Below, piece after piece: positions 23,327-32,340 of a stretch of 33,941 bases of DNA. The translations under genes and the position numbers were made by a program. Source of the stretch: Streptomyces scabichelini (lineage in GTDB: Bacteria; Actinomycetota; Actinomycetes; Streptomycetales; Streptomycetaceae); NCBI RefSeq assembly GCF_011045015.1, contig NZ_JAAKZY010000110.1, forward strand, positions 1 through 33,941. The letters run 5' to 3'. How positions within the stretch are numbered: position 1 is the first letter of the stretch; each line of letters starts with the position of its first letter. The notes under the pieces are model-generated. The model had not been told where the DNA came from. It did not search any database and was given only the letters and a program-made list of their open reading frames with translations.

Positions 23327-25123
23327 ATGAAGCCCATCCGATCGCGCTCTGTGAGAGCCGTTGTCGCCATTGCGGCGGCCGGCTCGCTCGCGCTCACCGG
23401 CTGCTCCAGCGACAGCGGCAACGAATCAAAGGACCGGGCGAAGACCCAGGACGACGCCGCATCGCAGCAGAAGCCCGTCCAGTACGCCGACGCCGCGGCC
23501 TCCAACGGCCCCGCGGCGGCGGTCGCGGGCGCCAAGTCCGGCGGCACGATCAACGTCTACATGCAGTCGGACCTGTCCCATATGGACCCGGGTCAGATCT
23601 ACGTCAGTGACGCGGGCCAGTTCGCCAACCTCGTGCACCGCGGGCTGACGAACTTCCAGGAGGACAAGAACGGCAACCTGACGGTGGTCGGCGACATCGC
23701 CACCGACTCCGGTCAGTCGTCCGACGGCGGCAAGACCTGGACGTACAAGCTCAAGAAGGGCATCAAGGACGAGGACGGCAACGCCATCACGTCCGCGGAC
23801 GTCCGCCACACCATCGAGCGCCAGTACGCGAAGTTCATCTTCGACGGTCCGACCTACGTCCAGACCTGGCTCTCCGGTGCCGACTACCGCAAGGACCTGC
23901 CGGACGGGCCGTTCAAGGGCAAGCACCTGCCGGACACCGTTCTGGAGACGCCGGACGACGAGACGGTCGTCTTCCACTTCAACCAGCCGCGTCCCGACCT
24001 GCCGCAGGCGCTCTCCATGGCCGGTTACGCCATCGTGCCCGAGAAGCAGGACACCCAGGCGAAGTACGACAAGGCTCCGGCCGCGCTCGGCCCGTACAAG
24101 ATCTCCGAGTACAAGGCCGGCAAGTCCCTGAAGCTGGTCAAGAACACCAACTGGGACCCGAAGACCGACTCGGTCCGGCACCAGTACGTCGACGGCTACA
24201 ACTTCACCACGACGATCGACCAGGCCAGCCAGACCAAGCGGCTGATCGCCGACCAGGGCGAGGCCAAGAACGCGATCCAGTGGACCGACCCGGTCGACAC
24301 GGCGCAGATCCAGGACGTCGTCACCGACCCGGTGGTCAACAAGCGCACGGTCAAGGGCTACCAGCCCTACGTCTGGCAGCTGAGCTTCAACCTTGACAAG
24401 GTCAAGGACAAGAAGATCCGCGACGCCATCACGTACGCCATCCCGAGCCAGGCCATGGTCCAGGCCGACGGTGGCCGGTACGGCGGTGAGATCGCCGGTG
24501 GTCTGTTCGCCCCGACCCTGCCGGGCTTCGACGCGAAGTACGACCCGTACGGCAAGCTCAAGGCGCCCAACGGCGACCTCAAGAAGGCCCAGGAGCTGAT
24601 CAAGGAGGCGGGCGTCAAGAAGGGCACCAAGCTCACCTACGCCTACTCCAACACTCCGCGCGGCCAGGCGCAGCAGGTCATCATCAAGGACGCGCTCGAG
24701 AAGCTCGGCTACGACGTACAGGCCAAGGAGATCGACCGCGCCACGTTCTACGAGCAGGTCGGCAAGCTCAAGAACCCGTACGACCTCTACATGACCGGCT
24801 GGGGCCAGGACTGGCCGTCCCAGTCCACGGTCGTGACCCCGGTCTACGACGGCACGCAGGTCGCCGACGGTTCGCCGAACTACTCGCACATCAACGACCC
24901 GCAGGTCAACAAGCTGATCGAAGAGGCTCTGAAGCTGGAGCCGGCCGAGGCCGCCGCGAAGTGGGAGGAGGCGCACAAGCGCATCCTCGAGGAGATCAAC
25001 CCGGCTGCCCCGGTGTACTACTCGAAGACGATCCAGCTGTTCGGGTCGAACATCGGCGGTGCGAAGTACAGCACCGAGTCGAGCTACATCGACATCAACA
25101 ATGTGTTCCTGAAGAAGCCGTAG
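23327..25123 (+). CDS. bldKB: Oligopeptide-binding lipoprotein, BldKB-like
   Basis: This 598-aa family 5 solute-binding protein begins with a lipoprotein signal (basic N-terminus, hydrophobic core, lipobox LTGC, Cys26), so it is anchored outside the membrane to present peptides to the permeases. Family features include HMDPGQIYVSD, WTYKLKKGIKDEDG, FHFNQPRPDL, LGPYKISEYKAG and DLYMTGWGQDWPS. The length equals what I recall for S. coelicolor BldKB (about 600). The ATG at 23327 is chosen for its signal peptide; the frame extends to 23219 without one. A 104-nt gap from bldKA contains a small G/C-rich hairpin (GGGGG/CCCCC). Confidence 0.87.
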   Translation: MKPIRSRSVRAVVAIAAAGSLALTGCSSDSGNESKDRAKTQDDAASQQKPVQYADAAASNGPAAAVAGAKSGGTINVYMQSDLSHMDPGQIYVSDAGQFANLVHRGLTNFQEDKNGNLTVVGDIATDSGQSSDGGKTWTYKLKKGIKDEDGNAITSADVRHTIERQYAKFIFDGPTYVQTWLSGADYRKDLPDGPFKGKHLPDTVLETPDDETVVFHFNQPRPDLPQALSMAGYAIVPEKQDTQAKYDKAPAALGPYKISEYKAGKSLKLVKNTNWDPKTDSVRHQYVDGYNFTTTIDQASQTKRLIADQGEAKNAIQWTDPVDTAQIQDVVTDPVVNKRTVKGYQPYVWQLSFNLDKVKDKKIRDAITYAIPSQAMVQADGGRYGGEIAGGLFAPTLPGFDAKYDPYGKLKAPNGDLKKAQELIKEAGVKKGTKLTYAYSNTPRGQAQQVIIKDALEKLGYDVQAKEIDRATFYEQVGKLKNPYDLYMTGWGQDWPSQSTVVTPVYDGTQVADGSPNYSHINDPQVNKLIEEALKLEPAEAAAKWEEAHKRILEEINPAAPVYYSKTIQLFGSNIGGAKYSTESSYIDINNVFLKKP

Positions 25124-25140
25124 CCAAGCGCCACGGCTGA

Positions 25141-25180
25141 TCCGTGGGGGTGCGCGCCAGGCGGAGCGCACCCCCACGGA
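25141..25180 (+). terminator. Strong hairpin between bldKB and bldKC
   Basis: TCCGTGGGGGTGCGC (25141-25155) and its exact complement at 25166-25180 form a 15-bp stem with a 10-nt loop, 17 bp after the bldKB stop. In binding-protein operons such a hairpin often causes partial termination or protects the 3' end, making the binding protein more abundant than the membrane parts. Confidence 0.8.
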
Positions 25181-25232
25181 CACCCCCACCCCTTCACCGC
25201 ACCGCCGCTTCCGAAGAGAGCAGCCGCCCGCC

Positions 25233-26210
25233 ATGCTTCAGTTCCTCATCCGCAGGACGATCGGCGCGGTCGTGATCATGTTCCTGATCGCCGCGTTCAC
25301 GTTCTTCCTGTTCTACGCAGTCCCCCAGGACTTCGCCGCCCTCTCCTGCGGCAAGAACTGCTCGCCGGAGAACCTCGCTGTCATCCGGCAGAACCTCGGT
25401 CTGGACAAGCCCATCACCGCGCAGTTCTGGGACTTCATGGTCGGCATCGTGGCCGGTCGCGACTTCCCCGTCGGGCACTGCGACGCTCCGTGCCTGGGCG
25501 TCTCCTTCAGTACCGGCGACTTCGTCTGGGACTCCCTCATGGACCGGTTCCCGCTGACGCTGTCGCTGACCCTCGGCGGTCTCGTCGTCTTCCTGGTGTT
25601 CGGCCTCGGCACCGGCATGCTCGCCGCCTGGAAGCGCGGCACCCTGGTCGACAAGATCGCCAGCAGCGCGTCCATCGTGCTCAGCTCGTTCCAGATCTAC
25701 CTGCTCGGCCCGATCGTGCTCGGCCTCTTCGTCTACTCGACGGGCTGGATGGAGAACCCCAAGTACGTTCCGTTCACCGAGGACCCGGGCGCCTGGTTCG
25801 TCGGACTGCTCATCCCCTGGGTCGTGATGGCCACGATCTTCACCGCCCAGTACACGCGTATGGCCCGCTCCACCATGATCGAGCAGCTGCAGGAAGAGCA
25901 CGTCCGCACCGCCAGAGCGAAGGGCATGTCGCGGAAGTACGTGTTCTTCCGCTATGCCTGGCGTGGTTCACTCATCCCGATCGTCACCATCCTCGGCATC
26001 GACCTCAGCTCGCTGCTCGCGGGCGGTGTGGTCACCGAGTTCACCTTCGACCTGGCGGGCATCGGACGCCTCGCGGTGGAGTCGTCGTTGACCAAGGATC
26101 TGCCGCTGACGATGGGTGCCATGCTGTTCGGAGCCTTCTTCATCCTGATCCTGAACATCCTCGTGGACATCGCCTACGCGTTCATCGACCCGCGCGTGCG
26201 CCTCAGCTAG
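25233..26210 (+). CDS. bldKC: Oligopeptide ABC transporter permease, BldKC-like
   Basis: This 325-aa permease is of the DppB/OppB type. The N-terminal helix FLIRRTIGAVVIMFLIAAF is typical, followed by a periplasmic stretch with cysteine pairs (SCGKNCS; GHCDAPC), which might form disulfides. The EAA-like loop is EHVRTARAKGMSRKYVF (about residues 224-240). It pairs with the bldKA product to form the channel. The ATG lies 109 bp after bldKB, beyond the hairpin, and bldKD follows after 10 bp. Confidence 0.87.
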   Translation: MLQFLIRRTIGAVVIMFLIAAFTFFLFYAVPQDFAALSCGKNCSPENLAVIRQNLGLDKPITAQFWDFMVGIVAGRDFPVGHCDAPCLGVSFSTGDFVWDSLMDRFPLTLSLTLGGLVVFLVFGLGTGMLAAWKRGTLVDKIASSASIVLSSFQIYLLGPIVLGLFVYSTGWMENPKYVPFTEDPGAWFVGLLIPWVVMATIFTAQYTRMARSTMIEQLQEEHVRTARAKGMSRKYVFFRYAWRGSLIPIVTILGIDLSSLLAGGVVTEFTFDLAGIGRLAVESSLTKDLPLTMGAMLFGAFFILILNILVDIAYAFIDPRVRLS

Positions 26211-26220
26211 GAGAACGACC

Positions 26221-27282
26221 GTGACCACACTGACCAAGGTCGAAGACGTCCCGAACCCGACCGGGTCGGACGCCTTCCTCTCGGTCCGGGATCTGCGGGT
26301 GCAGTTCGCCACCGAGGACGGCGTCGTCAAGGCGGTGGACGGCCTTTCCTTCGACGTCGAGCGCGGCAAGACCCTGGGCATCGTCGGTGAGTCGGGCTCC
26401 GGCAAGTCCGTCACCAACCTGACGATCCTCGGGCTGCACAGCCCCAAGACCACCACCGTCGAGGGCGAGATCGTCCTGGACGGCAAGGAGCTGATCACCG
26501 CCTCCGAGAAGGAGATGGAGAAGCTCCGCGGCAACAAGGCCGCGATGATCTTCCAGGACCCGCTGACCGCGCTCTCGCCGTACTACACGGTGGGCCGCCA
26601 GCTGTCCGAGCCGTTCATGAAGCACACCGGAGCCTCCAAGAAGGAGGCGAAGGCCCGGGCGATCGAGATGCTCGACAAAGTCGGAATCCCGCAGCCCAAG
26701 GCGCGCTTCGACGACTACCCGCACCACTTCTCCGGCGGTATGCGCCAGCGCGCGATGATCGCCATGGCGCTGATGTGCGACCCCGACCTGCTGATCGCCG
26801 ACGAGCCGACCACCGCGCTCGACGTGACCGTGCAGGCGCAGATCCTGGACCTGCTCAGGGACCTGCAGCAGGAGTTCGGCTCCGCGATCGTCTTCATCAC
26901 CCATGACCTGGGCGTCATTTCGCACATGGCCGACGACCTGCTGGTGATGTACGCGGGCCGGGCCGTGGAGCGCGGCAGCACGCGCGAGGTGCTCAGGCAG
27001 CCCCAGCACCCGTACACCTGGGGCCTGTTGAGCTCGATGCCGAGGCTCGGCGGCGACCTCAGCGAGGCGCTCACACCGATCCCGGGTTCGCCGCCCAGCC
27101 TCCTCACCCCGCCGTCCGGCTGCCCCTTCCACCCGCGGTGCACCTTCACGGACGAGGTGGGGGGCAACCGCTGCGCCGACGAGCGGCCGACGCTGGCCGA
27201 GGGCCGCGCCGCCGCGTGTCATCTCACCGGCGAGCAGAAGCAGACCATCTTCATCGACCAGATCCAGCCCCGGCTGCGCTAG
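26221..27282 (+). CDS. bldKD: Oligopeptide ABC transporter ATPase, BldKD-like
   Basis: This 353-aa ATPase is of the OppD/DppD type. Walker A is GESGSGKS (about residues 58-65), the signature is SGGMRQR (about 170), Walker B is LLIADEP (about 190-196), and the switch histidine is in FITHDLG. The C-terminal oligopeptide-transporter domain has PSGCPFHPRC, whose cysteines in this family can bind an Fe-S cluster. GTG start after AGGAG, 10 bp from bldKC. It drives import together with the next ATPase. Confidence 0.93.
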   Translation: MTTLTKVEDVPNPTGSDAFLSVRDLRVQFATEDGVVKAVDGLSFDVERGKTLGIVGESGSGKSVTNLTILGLHSPKTTTVEGEIVLDGKELITASEKEMEKLRGNKAAMIFQDPLTALSPYYTVGRQLSEPFMKHTGASKKEAKARAIEMLDKVGIPQPKARFDDYPHHFSGGMRQRAMIAMALMCDPDLLIADEPTTALDVTVQAQILDLLRDLQQEFGSAIVFITHDLGVISHMADDLLVMYAGRAVERGSTREVLRQPQHPYTWGLLSSMPRLGGDLSEALTPIPGSPPSLLTPPSGCPFHPRCTFTDEVGGNRCADERPTLAEGRAAACHLTGEQKQTIFIDQIQPRLR

Positions 27283-27295
27283 GGAGAACCGAGAC

Positions 27296-28435
27296 ATGAG
27301 CGAGAACCTCACCCTCCCCGCACCGCAGGACTCGACCGGTACGTCGGCCGAGACGCTCCTCAGCGTCGAGGGCCTCACCAAGCACTTCCCGATCTACGGC
27401 GGCTTCCCGATCAAACGGAAAGTCGGCGCCGTGCAGGCCGTCGACGGAGTCGACCTGACCGTCGGGGTCGGCGAGAGCGTCGGCCTCGTCGGCGAGTCGG
27501 GCTGCGGCAAGTCGACCACCGGCCGGCTCATCACGCGGCTCCTGGAGCCGACCGGCGGCAAGATCACGTACGCGGGCCAGGACATCACGCACGCCTCGCG
27601 CAGGCAGCTCGCCCCCGTACGGTCCGAGATCCAGATGATCTTCCAGGACCCGTACTCCTCGCTGAACCCGCGGCAAACCGTCGGCACCATCATCAAGTCG
27701 CCGATGGAGGTCAACGACATCAACCCGGAGGGCGGCCGCGAGAAGCGCGTACGCGAACTCCTGGAACTCGTCGGACTCAACCCCGAGCACTACAACCGCT
27801 TCCCGCACGAGTTCTCCGGCGGCCAGCGCCAGCGCATCGGCGTGGCCCGCGCCCTGGCCCTCAAGCCGAAGCTGATCGTCGCGGACGAGCCGGTGTCGGC
27901 CCTGGACGTGTCGATCCAGGCGCAGGTCGTCAACCTGCTGCAGAAGGTCCAGCAGGAGATGGGCATCGCCTTCCTCTTCATCGCCCACGACCTCGCCATC
28001 GTGCGCCACTTCTCGCAGCGCGTCGCGGTCATGTACCTCGGCAAGATCGTGGAGGTCGGTGACCGGGACTCGATCTACAACCGGCCACGGCACCCCTACA
28101 CCCACGCCCTGCTGTCGGCGGTCCCCGAGGTCGTCACCGAGGACCACGAAGACCGCGAGCGCATCCGCCTCGCCGGTGACGTGCCCTCGCCGATCCACCC
28201 GCCGTCCGGCTGCCGCTTCCGTACGCGCTGCTGGAAGGCACAGGACAAGTGCGCCAGCGAGGAACCGCCGCTCATCCAGCTCTCCGGCAACCGCGGCGGC
28301 CATCTGACGGCCTGCCACTTCCCGGAGGAGCCGACCACGGAGGCACGCGACGAGGACGTCGTGCTGGACCCGGCGCTGAAGGCGCTGGAGGACAACTCCG
28401 CGGACGACTCCGTCACCAAAGCCACGAAGGCCTGA
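27296..28435 (+). CDS. bldKE: Oligopeptide ABC transporter ATPase, BldKE-like
   Basis: This 379-aa ATPase is of the OppF/DppF type and the partner of the preceding one. Walker A is GESGCGKST (about residues 66-74), the signature is SGGQRQR (about 173-179), Walker B is LIVADEP, and the switch histidine is in FIAHDLA. The C-terminal PSGCRFRTRCWKAQDKC motif matches the oligopeptide-transporter domain, and an acidic tail follows. GGAGAACC precedes the ATG, 13 bp from bldKD. It is the last intact gene of the operon; a decayed VOC gene follows almost at once. Confidence 0.93.
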   Translation: MSENLTLPAPQDSTGTSAETLLSVEGLTKHFPIYGGFPIKRKVGAVQAVDGVDLTVGVGESVGLVGESGCGKSTTGRLITRLLEPTGGKITYAGQDITHASRRQLAPVRSEIQMIFQDPYSSLNPRQTVGTIIKSPMEVNDINPEGGREKRVRELLELVGLNPEHYNRFPHEFSGGQRQRIGVARALALKPKLIVADEPVSALDVSIQAQVVNLLQKVQQEMGIAFLFIAHDLAIVRHFSQRVAVMYLGKIVEVGDRDSIYNRPRHPYTHALLSAVPEVVTEDHEDRERIRLAGDVPSPIHPPSGCRFRTRCWKAQDKCASEEPPLIQLSGNRGGHLTACHFPEEPTTEARDEDVVLDPALKALEDNSADDSVTKATKA

Positions 28436-28440
28436 CCGGG

Positions 28441-28688
28441 TTGAACATCGACAAGATCACCTTCGACTGCACCGGAGACCCGTACGACCTGGGCCTGTTC
28501 TGGAGCAGGCTCCTCGATCGGCCCCTGGCCGACGACGACAAGCCGGGGGACCCGGAGGCGCTCATCTCGGCCACACGTGCCCGGACGGCGGGGGCTGGGT
28601 CACCCTGACCGATCCCGAGGGCAACGAGTTCTGTGTGGAGCGTGGGGACCGCGGGGAGCACAGGGAGCGCACGGGCGAGCCGACATAG
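28441..28688 (+). pseudogene. Remnant of a glyoxalase-like (VOC) gene
   Basis: From a TTG at 28441, six bases after bldKE, one frame reads NIDKITFDCTGDPYDLGLFW, the typical first strand and helix of actinobacterial VOC/glyoxalase-like proteins. The end of the domain, GGGWVTLTDPEGNEFCVERG, appears in another frame about 150 bp later and ends at TAG 28686-28688. The middle of the domain (perhaps 40 residues) is missing and the frame is broken. This looks like an internal deletion that inactivated the gene. A sequencing error could explain the frameshift but not the missing middle. Confidence 0.7.
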
Positions 28689-28795
28689 CGGCACAAACCC
28701 GCATCAACTTCGTTAACACGCAGGCAACTTGGTCGACCCGATGCCGATATACGGACGCGTCAAGCTCGACAGCGTACGGCCGTGCGGGTGCCGTA

Positions 28796-28831
28796 GACCG
28801 GCCGGGGCGCGCCATGTCGCCCCGGCCGGTC
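28796..28831. terminator. Terminator between the bldK side and the S9 peptidase
   Basis: GACCGGCCGGGGCG (28796-28809) pairs perfectly with 28818-28831 around an 8-nt loop. It lies between two converging transcription units and can serve both. Confidence 0.8.
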
Positions 28832-28859
28832 GCACGTTCGGGCCCATGCCCGGTGAGCT

Positions 28860-31004
28860 TCAGGCCATGCCCAGTGAGCGCTTCAGGAAGTCCACCTGGA
28901 GCAGCAGCAGGTTCTCCGCCACCTGTTCCTGAGGGGTCATGTGCGTGACCCCGGAGAGCGGCAGCACCTCGTGGGGGCGGCCCGCGGCCAGCAGCGCAGA
29001 GGACAGGCGCAGGGTGTGGGCGACCACCACGTTGTCGTCGGCGAGGCCGTGGACGACCATCATGGGGCGGGCCGGCTCGGCGGCGTTCACCAGGCCGTTG
29101 TCGTCGATGAGCGAGTTCTCGGCGTACACCCCTGGCTGCCGGTTCGGATCGCCCAGGTAGCGCTCCGTGTAGTGGGTGTCGTACAGCCGCTGATCGGTGA
29201 CCGGCGCGCCCACTACGCCCGCGTGGAAGACGTCCGGGCGGCGCAGCACCGCGAGCCCGGCGAGATAGCCGCCGAAGGACCAGCCGCGGATCGCGACCCG
29301 GCTCAGGTCCAGCGGGAAGCGCTCGGCGAGCGCCTGGAGCGCGTGGATCTGGTCCTCGACGACGATCGCGGCCATGTCGTCCTTGATCGACTTCTCCCAG
29401 GCGGGGGAGCGGCCCGGCATACCGCGCCCGTCCGCGACGATCACCGCGAAGCCCTGGTCGGCGAACCACTGCGAGGTGAGGTACGGGTTGTGCGCCGCCA
29501 GCACGCGCTGTCCGTGCGGGCCGCCGTACGGGTCCATCAGGACCGGCAGCGGACCGTCGCCGTCCGAGTGGCCCGTGGGGAGCAGCACCGCGCAGGGCAC
29601 ACGGCGCTCGCCCGCCTCCGTGAGCGTCACGCGCGGGCGCAGGCCGGGGTCTTCGGCGTACGAGGCCACCGCCGCGACCCTCTTGCCGTCGCGCAGCACC
29701 TGCACCTGGGCGCCCGGCTGGTCCGGCACGGCGGAGACCAGCACCGTCACGGGACCCGAGCGGACCGCCGAGTGCACCCCGGGCTCCTGCGACAGCCGCT
29801 CCATGCCGAGGTCGTTGACCCGGTAGACGTGGACCTCGCCGATCTCGGGAGCCGTCGCCGCCTCGCCCGCCGACGCGGACACCAGCACGTCCTCGTCCGA
29901 GACGTCGAGCACCGCGCGTACATGCAGCTGCGGTCCCGTCAAAGGGCGTTCACCCACCGCGAGCACCCGCGCCCCGCCCTCGTCGGCGATCCGCACCAGC
30001 TGTCCGCCGGGGCTCCAGCACGGCACGCCGGGGAAAAGATCCAGCCATTGTGGATCTTCGTCCGCGTGCACCATCCGGGTCACCCCGGTGTCGGGGTCCA
30101 CGGCCAGATAGAACTGGCTCCGCTGGTCCCGAGCCTGCACGAGCAGGAGCGGCGCTCCGGCCGCTGACCAGTGCACTCGTGCCAGATAGGGGTAGCGCGC
30201 CCGGTCCCAGACGACCTCCGTACGCGCCCCGTCGAGACCGATCACGAAGAGGCGTACGTCCGCGTTGTCGGTTCCTGCCGCCGGGTACGCGACCTGCTGC
30301 GGAGCCTGCTCCGGGCGCGCCGGATCGGCGATCCACCAGCGGCGTACGGGCGCGTCGTCGGCCCGCGCGACCAGCAGCCGGTCCGAGTCCGGCGACCACC
30401 AGAAGCCGCGTGAACGGCCCATCTCCTCCTGCGCGATGAACTCGGCCAGGCCGTACGTGACCGTCTCCGACTCGGGTTCCGCGAGCGCCCGGTCGCCCTC
30501 GCCCTCGGCGCCGACGACCCGCAGGGCGCCCCCGGCGACGTACGCGACGAGCCGTCCGTCGGGGGACGGACGCGGGTCGAGGACCGGGCCGGGAACGGGC
30601 AGTTCACGTGCCGTACCGGCCCGCAGCTCGGCCGTGAAGAGCCGCCCCGACAAGGTGAAGGACGCCAGCTCGACCGCCGTGTCGGTGGCATGACCGACGA
30701 TGCCCGCGCCGCCCTCCCGGCTGCGCTCGCGGCGCGCCCGCTCCTCGGCCGACAGCCGCTCGGAGACGCCGCCGAGCAGCGCCTGCGGGTCCGCGGCGAC
30801 GCGTTCCTCTCCGTTCGCCACATCGAGGACCCACAGCAGATTCGCCCGGTCCGTACCCGAGCGGGACCGCAGGAACACGACCCGGGAACCGTCGGGCGCC
30901 ACGGTGAATGCGCGGGGCGCGCCAAGCGTGAAGCGCAGGGTGCGCGCCTGCCGGCGCGGAAAAGAGAGAGGCTCGGTCGTCATGCCCCCGACCATATTGG
31001 CCAT
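28860..31004 (-). CDS. S9-family serine peptidase, DPP-IV-like
   Basis: This 714-aa prolyl-oligopeptidase-family enzyme has an N-terminal beta-propeller with the paired glutamates Glu193-Glu194 in EFIAQEEMGR, which in DPP-IV hold the substrate N-terminus. The C-terminal alpha/beta hydrolase domain carries the triad Ser576 (GWSFGGY), Asp656 (GLADDNVV) and His688 (GVTHMT). It likely removes dipeptides from peptide N-termini. No signal peptide is seen, so it is probably cytoplasmic, where it could degrade peptides brought in by the neighbouring importer (inference). ATG 31004 follows AAGGGGG; ATG 30983 is possible. Confidence 0.93.
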   Translation of the reverse strand: MANMVGGMTTEPLSFPRRQARTLRFTLGAPRAFTVAPDGSRVVFLRSRSGTDRANLLWVLDVANGEERVAADPQALLGGVSERLSAEERARRERSREGGAGIVGHATDTAVELASFTLSGRLFTAELRAGTARELPVPGPVLDPRPSPDGRLVAYVAGGALRVVGAEGEGDRALAEPESETVTYGLAEFIAQEEMGRSRGFWWSPDSDRLLVARADDAPVRRWWIADPARPEQAPQQVAYPAAGTDNADVRLFVIGLDGARTEVVWDRARYPYLARVHWSAAGAPLLLVQARDQRSQFYLAVDPDTGVTRMVHADEDPQWLDLFPGVPCWSPGGQLVRIADEGGARVLAVGERPLTGPQLHVRAVLDVSDEDVLVSASAGEAATAPEIGEVHVYRVNDLGMERLSQEPGVHSAVRSGPVTVLVSAVPDQPGAQVQVLRDGKRVAAVASYAEDPGLRPRVTLTEAGERRVPCAVLLPTGHSDGDGPLPVLMDPYGGPHGQRVLAAHNPYLTSQWFADQGFAVIVADGRGMPGRSPAWEKSIKDDMAAIVVEDQIHALQALAERFPLDLSRVAIRGWSFGGYLAGLAVLRRPDVFHAGVVGAPVTDQRLYDTHYTERYLGDPNRQPGVYAENSLIDDNGLVNAAEPARPMMVVHGLADDNVVVAHTLRLSSALLAAGRPHEVLPLSGVTHMTPQEQVAENLLLLQVDFLKRSLGMA

Positions 31005-31139
31005 GCGCCCCCTTGTGCGGCCGTGCGCCGATCAATGCGCAGGTCTGGATAGTTATGATCAATGGCGCTGCCTGGGTATGAACCTGCTGGCTGCCGTACT
31101 GACGACCCGCGTCCCTGGGATCCTTGGAGGTGAACCGCC

Positions 31140-31334
31140 GTGGCACTCTCGATTTCGGCGGTGGTGCTGCTGGCGATCATCGTCTTCCTGCTGGTCAAGA
31201 AATCAGGACTGAAGGCCGGGCACGCGGTCGTCTGCGTCCTGCTCGGCTTCTATCTGGCCAGCTCGACGATCGCGCCCACGATCAACGAGCTGACGACGAA
31301 CATCGCGGGCATGATCGGGGACATCAAGTTCTGA
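31140..31334 (+). CDS. Small membrane protein, function unknown
   Basis: This 64-aa protein consists of two hydrophobic helices (about residues 3-19 and 27-46) joined by a basic turn KKSGLKAG, with an extracytoplasmic or amphipathic tail TINELTTNIAGMIGDIKF. GTG start with TTGGAGG upstream at a good distance. The upstream gap to the divergent peptidase contains a TATGAT hexamer at 31054 flanked by repeated GATCAATG (31029, 31057), a possible promoter. I recall small conserved Streptomyces proteins of this kind but no known role. Confidence 0.78.
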   Translation: MALSISAVVLLAIIVFLLVKKSGLKAGHAVVCVLLGFYLASSTIAPTINELTTNIAGMIGDIKF

Positions 31335-31419
31335 CCCCCCGCCTCATAGGCATGCGCCGGGTCCCGTAGGTTCGGGGCTCGTCGGGCCTCGTACGGGCGG
31401 GGCTCATAGGGTGGGGGCC

Positions 31420-32340
31420 ATGACGGAACTGCCCGGCCGTCGTCTGCTCCTGGTGCACGCGCATCCGGACGACGAGGCGATCAACAACGGCGCGACCATG
31501 GCCCGGTACGCGGCCGAGGGCGCCCAGGTCACGCTGGTGACCTGCACTCTGGGCGAGCAGGGCGAGGTCATCCCGCCCGAGATCGCCCATCTGACGGGCG
31601 AGGCCCTCGGCAGTCACCGCCGCACGGAACTCGCGGCGGCGATGGACGCGGTCGGCGTGCACGACTTCCGCTCCCTCGGCGGCCCCGGCCGTCACCAGGA
31701 CTCCGGGATGATGGGCCTCCCCGAGAACGACGACCCGCGCTCCTTCTGGCAGGCGGACGTCGACGAGGCCGCCGCGGATCTCGTCGCGGTGATCCGCGAG
31801 ACACGTCCCCAGGTGCTGATCACCTATGACCCCAACGGGGGTTACGGCCACCCGGACCACATCCAGGCCCACCGGGTCGCGATGCGGGCCGCGGACCTGG
31901 CCGCCGAGCCGGACTTCCGCCCGGATCTCGGCGCCCCCTGGACGATCACGAAGATCTACTGGAACCGCGTGCCGCGCTCCGTGGCCGAGGAGAGCTTCGC
32001 CCGCCTGAAGGACGTACTGGACGAACTTCCCTTTTCCGCCTCTGCCGCCGTCGACGACGTGCCCGGTGTGGTGGACGACTCACTCATCACCACCGAGATC
32101 GACGGCACGGCCTTCGCCGGCGCCAAGGCCGCGGCGATGCGGGCGCATGCCACGCAGATCGAGGTCGTCGAGCCGTGGTTCGCGCTGTCGAATCAGCTCG
32201 CGCAGCCGATTTTCGTCGTGGAGTACTACGAGCTGGTGCGGGGCGAGCGTGGCGGGGCGCAGGCAGGGGTGCGTTCAGGCGTGCGTTCAGGCGTGCGTGA
32301 GACGGACTTGTTCGCGGGGATTTCTGAGGTGAGTGCGTGA
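31420..32340 (+). CDS. mshB: N-acetyl-GlcN-inositol deacetylase (mycothiol biosynthesis)
   Basis: This 306-aa PIG-L-family zinc deacetylase removes acetate from 1-O-(2-acetamido-2-deoxyglucopyranosyl)-inositol, the second stage of mycothiol synthesis. The metal motif HAHPDDE places His15 and Asp18; GHPDH gives His144/His147, and Asp17 is the likely base. The segment TLGEQGEVIPPEIAHL is characteristic of MshB. The C-terminal tail holds a short Gly-Val-Arg-Ser repeat. The ATG at 31420 follows TAGGGT by exactly 7 nt, suggesting a leaderless mRNA; a GTG at 31411 is the alternative. It is coupled to the next gene. Confidence 0.93.
   Translation: MTELPGRRLLLVHAHPDDEAINNGATMARYAAEGAQVTLVTCTLGEQGEVIPPEIAHLTGEALGSHRRTELAAAMDAVGVHDFRSLGGPGRHQDSGMMGLPENDDPRSFWQADVDEAAADLVAVIRETRPQVLITYDPNGGYGHPDHIQAHRVAMRAADLAAEPDFRPDLGAPWTITKIYWNRVPRSVAEESFARLKDVLDELPFSASAAVDDVPGVVDDSLITTEIDGTAFAGAKAAAMRAHATQIEVVEPWFALSNQLAQPIFVVEYYELVRGERGGAQAGVRSGVRSGVRETDLFAGISEVSA
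32269..32301 (+). repeat. 12-bp tandem repeat in the mshB 3' end
   Basis: GTGCGTTCAGGC occurs at 32269-32280 and 32281-32292, followed by a partial third copy. It encodes GVRS repeats, and the unit length keeps the frame. Confidence 0.7.

Noticed and set aside
23426..25234. 602-residue minus-strand frame opposite bldKB
   Set aside because: Leu/Val/Asp/Arg-rich shadow of a lipoprotein gene with a clear signal peptide.
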